A DNA stretch of 11,500 nucleotides from Clostridia bacterium (lineage in GTDB: Bacteria; Bacillota; Clostridia; Oscillospirales; Acutalibacteraceae). The DNA is taken from contig CAAEIG010000211.1 of assembly GCA_900755895.1 (NCBI GenBank), positions 1 to 11,500 of the forward strand. The letters run 5' to 3'. A program made the translations under genes and the position numbers. Below, piece by piece: positions 6,283 through 11,500 of the stretch. How positions within the stretch are numbered: the first letter of the stretch is position 1; every line of letters starts with the position of its first letter. The notes below the pieces were generated by a model. The model was not told where the DNA came from. It ran no database searches and worked only from the letters and a program-made list of their open reading frames with translations.

Positions 6283-6548
6283 AACGCGTGGAAGAAAGAA
6301 AGTACCCTTGCCTCGCCCGGTCAGAGAGACTGCGTCACCGGCTGCAAGCGCGGTTCTGCGGCAAGCGGGGGGAAGTTCCTTTTGGAGCGGCGGCGCTGAA
6401 CAGCTGTGATCCACAGCCCGGTAGGCACCGACGGCACGGGCCCCGTTACAGGTCGAAAAAGGGCAGGATGCTTTTTTGCAGCCTGCTGAATTTGGGTGGT
6501 ACCGCGAAGAAGTCACTTCGCCCCTTACTCTGGGGGCGGAGTTTTTTT
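6283..6548 (+). ncRNA. T-box riboswitch leader, probable tRNA-Phe specificity
   Basis: The T-box sequence AATTTGGGTGGTACCGCG is at 6489-6506. Stem I is visible: AGTA (6301-6304), CTTGCC (6307-6312) pairing with GGCAAG (6360-6365), and an AGAGAG block. The putative specifier TTC (Phe) is at 6376-6378 in the GGAAGTTCC...GGAGC context usual for the specifier loop. The antiterminator is canonical: GGG (6494-6496), the seven-base bulge TGGTACC, GCGAAG (6504-6509), then CTTCGC (6516-6521) and CCC (6522-6524). The bulge TGGT fits a tRNA ending ACCA. Uncharged tRNA-Phe would stabilise this form and let transcription reach pheST. Confidence 0.95.
6516..6548 (+). terminator. T-box terminator
   Basis: CTTCGCCCC (6516-6524) pairs with GGGGCGGAG (6533-6541) with one T-G wobble, followed by seven T. 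The 5' strand is shared with the antiterminator helix (6494-6524), so the two structures exclude each other. Confidence 0.9.
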
Positions 6549-6592
6549 GTCCCCAAAATTTCCCACTGTTTTAGGAAGGAAGGAACGCACAC

Positions 6593-7621
6593 ATGAAGGA
6601 AACCATCGAAGCCCTGCGGCAGAGTTTTGAAAAAGAGCTGCAGGCCGCCCAGAACAGCGACGCCGTGGAAAAGCTGCGGGTTGCCTACTTGGGCAAAAAA
6701 GGCTCGGTCACCGAACTGCTCAAAGGCTTGAAATCCGTGGCCGGCGACCAGAAAAAAGAGATGGGCCAGCTGATCAACCAGCTCAAGCGCCAGGTGGAGG
6801 AGGGCATCACCCACCAGGTGGAGGCCATCCGCACCGCTGAGGAGGAGCGTCAGATCGCCTCCGCGGAACAGTATGACGTCACCCTGCCCGTGGATCAGTC
6901 CGAGGGGTCCTATCACCCCATCACCCTGGTGCAGCGGCAGCTGGAGGAGATCTTCTCCTCCATGGGCTTTACCATTGAGGATTACAAGGAAATCGTCACC
7001 GACTACGAGTGCTTTGAGGCGGTGAATATTCCCAAGCATCACCCCGCCCGGGATATGCAGGACACCTACTACCTCTCCAACGGTCAGCTGCTGAAGACCC
7101 ACACCTCCGCAGCTCAGAACGCCATTATGAAGAAGTATGGCGCTCCCCTGCGGGCGGTGTTCCCCGGCCGCTGCTTCCGCAACGAGGCCACCGACGCCTG
7201 CCATGAGAACACCTTCTTCCAGATGGAAGGTCTGATGATCGACAAGAACATCTCCATCTCCAACCTGATCTATTTTATGAAGACCATGTTGTCCGAGGTG
7301 TTTGAGCGGGATATCACCGTGCGGCTGCGCCCCGGCTTCTTCCCCTTTGTGGAACCCGGCTTCGAGCTGGACATTTCCTGCCTGATCTGCGGCGGCGAGG
7401 GCTGCCCCAGCTGCAAGAACTCCGGCTGGCTGGAACTGTGCCCCTGCGGTATGATCCACCCCAACGTGCTGAAGATGGGCGGCATCGACCCTGAGGAGTA
7501 CACCGGCTTTGCCTTTGGCCTGGGCCTGACCCGTCTGGCCATGATGAAATACGGCGTCAAGGACATCCGGGATCTGAACAGCGGCAACTTGAAGGCCCTG
7601 TCCCAGTTCCGCCACGAATAA
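6593..7621 (+). CDS. pheS: Phenylalanine--tRNA ligase alpha subunit
   Basis: A 342-residue catalytic subunit of the heterotetrameric class II enzyme that charges tRNA-Phe with phenylalanine using ATP. The N-terminal 90 residues form the tRNA-binding coiled-coil arm. The class II core follows, with LLKTHTSAAQ (167-175), motif 2 at GRCFRNEA (192-199), FFQMEG (208-213) and motif 3 at GFAFGLGLTRLAMMKYG (305-321). A Cys-rich loop (C263, C266, C271, C274, then C283 and C285) matches the CxxCxGxGCxxC insert of many Firmicute PheS proteins. The length is typical. The start has GGAAGGA 9 to 15 bases upstream. It is first in a two-gene operon, with pheT starting 18 bases after its stop. It is controlled by the T-box leader. 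Confidence 0.98.
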   Translation: MKETIEALRQSFEKELQAAQNSDAVEKLRVAYLGKKGSVTELLKGLKSVAGDQKKEMGQLINQLKRQVEEGITHQVEAIRTAEEERQIASAEQYDVTLPVDQSEGSYHPITLVQRQLEEIFSSMGFTIEDYKEIVTDYECFEAVNIPKHHPARDMQDTYYLSNGQLLKTHTSAAQNAIMKKYGAPLRAVFPGRCFRNEATDACHENTFFQMEGLMIDKNISISNLIYFMKTMLSEVFERDITVRLRPGFFPFVEPGFELDISCLICGGEGCPSCKNSGWLELCPCGMIHPNVLKMGGIDPEEYTGFAFGLGLTRLAMMKYGVKDIRDLNSGNLKALSQFRHE

Positions 7622-7639
7622 GAGAGGGGGAAGAAAGCC

Positions 7640-10006
7640 ATGTTGATTTCTATGAACTGGATCGGGGATTTTGTCGACCTGTCCGGCCTGGACCTGGAGG
7701 CCCTGATCCATCGTTTCACCCTGTCCACCGCTGAGGTGGAGGACGTTTACCACATGGGCGAGAATCTGCGGGACGTGGTTGCCGGCAAGATCCTCTCCGT
7801 GGAGAATCATCCCAATTCCAAAAAGCTCCACCTGCTGAAGGTGGACGGCGGCGACAAGGTCTATGACGTGGTCTGCGGCGCTCCCAATGTGCGGGAGGGC
7901 ATGATCATCCCCTTCGTCAAGGAGGGAGGCATGGTGGCCGGCCAGGAGATCACCTGCGCTGCCATCGCCGGGTATGAGTCCCACGGCATGTGCTGCTCCG
8001 AAAAAGAACTGGGCATCTCCGATGACCACTCCGGCCTGATGGAGCTGCCGGAGGATACCCCCGTGGGCACGGACATCTGTGAGCTGTACGCCATCAAGGA
8101 CACGGTGTTCGAGGTGGACAACAAGTCCCTGACCAACCGTCCCGACCTGTGGGGCCACTATGGCATCGCCCGGGAGTTCGCAGCTCTCACCGACCGGGAG
8201 CTCAAGCCCCTGGAGACCGTCTCCCTGGAAGCTTACGACAACCTGGACCCCATCCAGATCGATGTGAAGGACCAGGAGCTGTGCTACCGCTACACCGGCC
8301 TGAAGGTGCGCAATATCCAGAAGAAGGTCAGCCCCGTGGACATGCGCATCCGCCTGTTCTACTGCGGCAGCCGTGCCATCAACCTGCTGGCCGATTTGAC
8401 CAACTACCTGATGCTGGAGATGGGTCAGCCCATGCACGCTTTCGACTGCTCCAAGGTGGACCAGATCGAAGTGCAGCGCTTTGAGGCTCCCTTCCAGTTC
8501 ACCACTCTGGACGGTCAGGAGCGCCACGTGGACGAGAACACCCTGATGATCTGCTCCAAGGGTGAACCCGTGGCCATTGCCGGCATCATGGGCGGCCTGG
8601 ATTCCGAGATCGAGGACCACACCGACAGCCTGCTGCTGGAATCCGCCAACTTCGACGCTGTCAGCGTGCGGAAGTCCTCCACCCGGCTGGGCCTGCGCAC
8701 CGACGCCTCCATGCGGTATGAGAAGACCCTGGATCCGGAGATGTGCCCCACCGCCATCGGCCGGTTCCTGAAGCTGCTGCTGGACATCGACCCCGATGCT
8801 CAGGTGATCTCCCGGTTGACGGACGTGTACTGCAAGCGCTATCCCACCGTGTCTCTGACCTTCGACAAGGCCTACGTGGATCGATACACCGGCATTGAGA
8901 TCAGCAATGACCGAATCCTCAGCACCCTCCAGGCTCTGGGCTTCGGCGCCCAGTTTGACGGAAGCCAGTTCCAGGTGGAGGTTCCCTCCTGGCGCGCCAC
9001 CAAGGACGTGACCATCAAGGCCGACATCATTGAGGAAATCACCCGAATTTACGGCTACGACAACTTCCAGATCACCACCACCCACAGCGCTCTCTATCCC
9101 GAAAAGCGCAGCGCTGGAAATAAAGCCGACAATTTTGCAAAAGATATTCTTGTGCAGCGGTTCCACCTCCACGAGGTCCACTCCTACATCTGGTTCGACG
9201 CCAAGAAGTGCAAGGACCTGGGCATCTCTGTGGAAGAGAACGTCAAACTCCTCTCCCCCCAGAGCCCCGACCTGGAGACCCTGCGCACCAACATGGGTCC
9301 CACCATGCTGGCCTTTGTAGGCGAGAACAAGTCCTTTGCCCCGGACTTCGGCATCTATGAGATTGGCCGGGTCTGCGAAGGCGTGAAGGAAGACGGCATG
9401 TGCAACGAGCGGAAAAAGCTGGGCATTGCCCTGTACAGCCGCACCCGCAGCGAAAAGGAGCTGTACCTGGAGCTGCTGGAGATCCTGACCACCCTGGGCC
9501 GGGACATCAAGCGGGCCCAGTTCACCTTCCAGAATGTGGAGCCCCGCCACGCTTGGCAGCATCCCCGGAACACCGCTTCCATCTCCTTTGACGGCAAGGA
9601 GCTGGGCTGGCTGTGCGCCCTGCATCCCTCCGTGGGGGCCAAGCTGGACAAGAAGGCCGCTGTAGTCTGCGCCCAGCTGGATATGGATGCCTTTGCCGCC
9701 ATCCCCACCACGGACATCGCCTATCGGGAGCCCTCCCGGTTCCCGGGCATTGACATCGACCTGTCCTTCTCCATGCCCGAGGGCCTGACCTTTGGTCAGC
9801 TGGCTCCCGCTTGGGCGGATATGGACCCCGATACTCTCACCGGTGTGACGCTCATCGACTCCTTCCAGCAGAAGGGCCTGCTGAGCTTGACCCTGCGTTT
9901 TGCCTTCTCCTCCAATGACCGCACCCTCTCCAAAGAGGAGGTCCAGCCCTGGGTGGACAGCATTGTGGAAAAGGCCGCCGCTGTGGGAGCCACTCTGCGC
10001 TCCTGA
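7640..10006 (+). CDS. pheT: Phenylalanine--tRNA ligase beta subunit
   Basis: A 788-residue partner of PheS, normal in length. Domains in order: the B1 start MLISMNWIGDFVDL; an EMAP-type tRNA-binding fold at about 42-150, with NHPNSKKLHLLKVD and VVCGAPNVREGM; SLTNRPDLWGHYGIAREF (163-180); the B3/B4 editing region at about 210-390, including MGQPMHAFD and MGGLDSEIED; B5 at about 405-475, ending in EEITRIYGYD; a catalytic-like core without class II chemistry; and the C-terminal FDX-ACB anticodon-binding domain from YREPSRFPGIDIDLSF to the end. The beta subunit binds tRNA and removes mischarged tyrosine. The start at 7640 is favoured over the ATG at 7652 because of GAGGGGGAAG upstream and the usual family start. 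The opposite strand is open for over 1,200 codons, an artefact of codon use. Confidence 0.98.
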   Translation: MLISMNWIGDFVDLSGLDLEALIHRFTLSTAEVEDVYHMGENLRDVVAGKILSVENHPNSKKLHLLKVDGGDKVYDVVCGAPNVREGMIIPFVKEGGMVAGQEITCAAIAGYESHGMCCSEKELGISDDHSGLMELPEDTPVGTDICELYAIKDTVFEVDNKSLTNRPDLWGHYGIAREFAALTDRELKPLETVSLEAYDNLDPIQIDVKDQELCYRYTGLKVRNIQKKVSPVDMRIRLFYCGSRAINLLADLTNYLMLEMGQPMHAFDCSKVDQIEVQRFEAPFQFTTLDGQERHVDENTLMICSKGEPVAIAGIMGGLDSEIEDHTDSLLLESANFDAVSVRKSSTRLGLRTDASMRYEKTLDPEMCPTAIGRFLKLLLDIDPDAQVISRLTDVYCKRYPTVSLTFDKAYVDRYTGIEISNDRILSTLQALGFGAQFDGSQFQVEVPSWRATKDVTIKADIIEEITRIYGYDNFQITTTHSALYPEKRSAGNKADNFAKDILVQRFHLHEVHSYIWFDAKKCKDLGISVEENVKLLSPQSPDLETLRTNMGPTMLAFVGENKSFAPDFGIYEIGRVCEGVKEDGMCNERKKLGIALYSRTRSEKELYLELLEILTTLGRDIKRAQFTFQNVEPRHAWQHPRNTASISFDGKELGWLCALHPSVGAKLDKKAAVVCAQLDMDAFAAIPTTDIAYREPSRFPGIDIDLSFSMPEGLTFGQLAPAWADMDPDTLTGVTLIDSFQQKGLLSLTLRFAFSSNDRTLSKEEVQPWVDSIVEKAAAVGATLRS

Positions 10007-10007
10007 C

Positions 10008-10029
10008 AAAAAGGGCTCACCGCCTTTTT
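10008..10029 (+). terminator. Weak terminator after pheT
   Basis: AAAAAGG (10008-10014) and CCTTTTT (10023-10029) pair around GCTCACCG directly after the pheT stop codon. The stem is short and A/T-heavy, so some read-through into ireB is likely. Confidence 0.6.
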
Positions 10030-10063
10030 CAGGACGTTGGAGATTCCTGGGTCCAAAAAGGGC

Positions 10064-10092
10064 TTGCAATCCCCACACAATTCCTGTATGAT
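10064..10092 (+). promoter_or_regulatory. Promoter for the ireB-like operon
   Basis: TTGCAA (10064-10069), 17 bases, TATGAT (10087-10092). The start would be near 10099, about 33 bases before the ATG at 10132. Confidence 0.7.
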
Positions 10093-10131
10093 ATAAGGTA
10101 GGAATTTTGGGAAGATACGGAGGTGTTCCCC

Positions 10132-10389
10132 ATGCCGGAAGATTATTCCAACAACACCATTACCTTTTCTATGGAAGACCTGCGCGAGGCGGATATGAAG
10201 CGCATCCTGCTCACCGTCTATGACGCGCTGAAGGAGAAGGGATACAATCCCATCAGCCAGATCGTGGGATACATCCTCTCGGAAGACCCCACCTATATCA
10301 CGACCCACAACAACGCCCGCAGCCTCATTCGCCGGATCGACCGCGACGAGCTTTTGAAAGCCATGGTGCGTTCTTACTTGGGCGAGTGA
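10132..10389 (+). CDS. ireB: IreB family regulatory phosphoprotein (UPF0297)
   Basis: An 85-residue protein that matches the IreB/UPF0297 (YrzL) family over its whole length. The hallmark blocks are TVYDALKEKGYNPISQIVGY (20 residues from position 28), LSEDPTYI, HNNARSLIRRIDRDE and the closing VRSYL. In Enterococcus faecalis, IreB is phosphorylated on N-terminal threonines by the PASTA kinase IreK and limits cephalosporin resistance. Here the N-terminal segment NNTITFSMED keeps two threonines (9 and 11) in the comparable place. No kinase or phosphatase gene is in this window, so only the family is certain. The start is the ATG at 10132, 8 bases after GGAGG; a GTG at 10123 overlaps that ribosome binding site and is rejected. 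In many Firmicutes this gene precedes ruvX, but here it is followed by an unrelated small gene 31 bases downstream. Confidence 0.93.
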   Translation: MPEDYSNNTITFSMEDLREADMKRILLTVYDALKEKGYNPISQIVGYILSEDPTYITTHNNARSLIRRIDRDELLKAMVRSYLGE

Positions 10390-10420
10390 TTTTTACAATC
10401 TTAGAAAGCGCGGTGATTCT

Positions 10421-10714
10421 TTGAGCGAGCAGAAAAAACAGAGCTTCCCCACCTACAAGGGAAAGCCCCTGGTGCGCAGCGGGGATACCATCTACTATGG
10501 CAGCATGAAGGATAAATACGTCATCAAGATGGATATTAAGTCCAAGAAGAAAGTGGGCGACCTGGACGTGGCCGACAAGGTGACCGTCCAGCTGATGTAC
10601 ACCGACCCCGAGATCCGCACCCGCAAGCAGATTGTGAAGACCAGCGAGAAAAATGGTCTTTACCTGGCTTTGGATATCGCTGACGCCTGGCTCAGCCGGG
10701 CGCTGGCTGAATAA
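10421..10714 (+). CDS. Conserved Clostridia protein of unknown function, TTG start
   Basis: A 97-residue soluble, lysine-rich protein with no signal peptide or membrane segment. Visible features are FPTYKGKPLVRSGDTIYYG (9-27), KYVIKMDIKSKKKVGDLDVA, VTVQLMYTDPEIRTRKQIVK and the C-terminal helix GLYLALDIADAWLSRALAE. I recall very similar proteins in other Clostridia, always unnamed, so the gene looks real and conserved, but I cannot assign a family or function. It is not RuvX and not the DUF1292 protein usual near ireB. It begins with TTG, preceded by a GGTGAT ribosome binding segment (10412-10417). The first internal ATG (10505) would remove the conserved N-terminus. It lies 31 bases behind ireB with no terminator between, so they are probably co-transcribed, and a strong terminator follows. 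Confidence 0.82.
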   Translation: MSEQKKQSFPTYKGKPLVRSGDTIYYGSMKDKYVIKMDIKSKKKVGDLDVADKVTVQLMYTDPEIRTRKQIVKTSEKNGLYLALDIADAWLSRALAE

Positions 10715-10726
10715 GCCTTTTTCCAC

Positions 10727-10759
10727 AAAAAAGGGTCCGCTTTGTGCGGTCCCTTTTTT
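10727..10759. terminator. Strong rho-independent terminator, also bidirectional
   Basis: A 14-bp stem, AAAAAAGGG-T-CCGC (10727-10740) with GCGG-T-CCCTTTTTT (10746-10759), with one T-T mismatch and the loop TTTGT. It ends the ireB operon; the A-run gives it a U-tail on the minus strand too. Confidence 0.88.
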
Positions 10760-10768
10760 CGTCCCCAA

Positions 10769-10782
10769 AAGGGATATCCCTT
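10769..10782. promoter_or_regulatory. 14-bp perfect palindrome upstream of the flavodiiron gene
   Basis: AAGGGATATCCCTT is a perfect palindrome located about 104 bases before the gene start. A -10-like TATGAT (10799-10804) follows with no good -35; at a 17-base spacing the -35 position falls inside the palindrome. It may be an operator or activator site, or chance. Confidence 0.3.
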
Positions 10783-10885
10783 GCTATTTTGCAAAAAATA
10801 TGATACTCTCTTTGTGGTTGGTAAAAAATTATCAAAGTGTAGCTTTTCTTTTCACCGGAAACCCTCTTTGAAAGGAGAACCCTTC

Positions 10886-11500
10886 ATGGTCTATACAAGA
10901 AATGTCAGCGATTCTGTGGTATGGGTGGGCGGCAGCGACCGCCGTTTGGCTCTGTTTGAGAACCTCTTCCCCATTCCTCGGGGTGTGTCCTACAACTCCT
11001 ACGTGATTCTGGATGAGAAAACCGCCCTGCTGGACACGGCGGACTCCTCCATCACCCTGCAGTTTTTGGAGAATGTCCGGGCCACTTTGGGCGACCGGCC
11101 CCTGGACTACCTGATCGTCAATCACATGGAGCCCGATCACTGCGCCACCATCGAGACCCTGCTGCCCTACTATCCCAATCTGAAGATCGTGGGCAACGCC
11201 AAGACCTTCCAGATGATGCGTCAGTTCTTCGACTTTGACGTGGACAGCCGCGCCCTGGTGGTCAAGGAGGGCGACGCCCTGGAGCTGGGCCAGCACACCC
11301 TGCGGTTCTACACCGCCCCCATGGTCCACTGGCCCGAGGTCATGGTCAGCTATGAGGAGAGCGAGAAGATCCTGTTCTCCGCCGATGCCTTCGGCACCTT
11401 CGGCGCAGTGGACGGCGGCCTCTTCAACGACGAGGTGGACTTTGACAAGGACTGGCTGGGGGACGCGCGCCGGGACCACTCCCACCACACGGTTGGCAGC
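10886..11500 (+). CDS. FprA-type flavodiiron protein, N-terminal part
   Basis: The first 205 residues of an A-type flavoprotein; the gene runs past the window end. Flavodiiron proteins of anaerobes reduce oxygen to water or NO to N2O, with a beta-lactamase-fold diiron domain followed by an FMN-binding flavodoxin domain. The diiron ligands are visible as H80-x-E82-x-D84-H85 in NHMEPDH, then H148 (APMVHWPEVM) and D167 (SADAFGTFG). The last His ligand and the flavodoxin domain are outside the window. The start has GAAAGGAG 8 to 15 bases upstream. The usual members have about 400 residues. The final residues, ARRDHSHHTVGS, depart from the family's RRYYxNIVGK pattern, which may reflect sequence error near the end. 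It is separated from the ireB operon by a strong terminator and probably has its own promoter. Confidence 0.92.
   Translation, partial: MVYTRNVSDSVVWVGGSDRRLALFENLFPIPRGVSYNSYVILDEKTALLDTADSSITLQFLENVRATLGDRPLDYLIVNHMEPDHCATIETLLPYYPNLKIVGNAKTFQMMRQFFDFDVDSRALVVKEGDALELGQHTLRFYTAPMVHWPEVMVSYEESEKILFSADAFGTFGAVDGGLFNDEVDFDKDWLGDARRDHSHHTVGS

Noticed and set aside
6446..10078. A minus-strand open frame of about 1,210 codons antisense to pheS and pheT.
   Set aside because: PheS and PheT are certain on the plus strand. The antisense frame is open because GC-rich codon choice avoids stops there; its translation is a low-complexity mix rich in G, L, H, Q and V with no domain and no plausible start context.
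10832..11488. A minus-strand 218-codon frame opposite the flavodiiron gene.
   Set aside because: It is a shadow of a well-supported plus-strand gene whose metal ligands are all in the expected places.
1..11500. CRISPR arrays, tRNA or rRNA genes, insertion sequences, toxin-antitoxin or defence genes.
   Set aside because: I looked for regular short direct repeats, cloverleaf sequences, transposase motifs and defence-type gene clusters and saw none.

Overview
The window looks like a chromosomal segment of a fairly GC-rich, anaerobic, low-GC-lineage Firmicute, most likely a gut Clostridia of the Oscillospiraceae type. This is inferred from several things seen together: a type III glutamine synthetase, a T-box-controlled pheST operon, an FMN riboswitch in front of a RibU-type riboflavin transporter, an IreB-family gene and a flavodiiron protein. 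There are no phage, plasmid, CRISPR or transposase genes; most of the window is ordinary housekeeping DNA with unusually readable regulatory sequence.

Layout, left to right. 1-468 is the C-terminal end of a type III glutamine synthetase, followed by a bidirectional terminator. 605-2155 (minus) encodes a membrane protein with two copies of a CmpB-type domain. It is divergent from an ElaA-like GNAT acetyltransferase (2314-2748). The acetyltransferase abuts, tail to tail with no gap, a bifunctional NAD(P)HX epimerase/dehydratase (nnr, 2749-4263, minus). nnr and ribU (4608-5207) are divergent. Their putative promoters overlap at the -10 boxes, and the ribU leader carries an FMN riboswitch with a visible terminator/antiterminator switch. 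Between ribU and a convergent small membrane protein gene (5549-6088, minus) lies a large palindromic element with perfect 48-bp inverted arms. From 6248 a promoter, a complete T-box leader with a probable Phe (TTC) specifier, and pheS-pheT follow. A separate promoter at 10064 drives an ireB-like gene plus a conserved 97-residue protein of unknown function. The window ends inside an FprA-type flavodiiron protein gene.

Functional logic. Phe-tRNA synthetase expression is tuned by uncharged tRNA-Phe (T-box), and riboflavin uptake is tuned by FMN. Flavin uptake, NAD(P)HX repair and a flavodiiron oxygen/NO-detoxifying enzyme are all redox-cofactor functions, but they lie in separate transcription units and I see no evidence that they are co-regulated.

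I see no convincing new multi-gene system. The items most worth a second look are the palindromic element at 5205-5551, the overlapping nnr/ribU promoters, the duplicated CmpB protein with its charged linker, and the unknown gene behind ireB. Strings matching promoter consensus were found by eye and are predictions.
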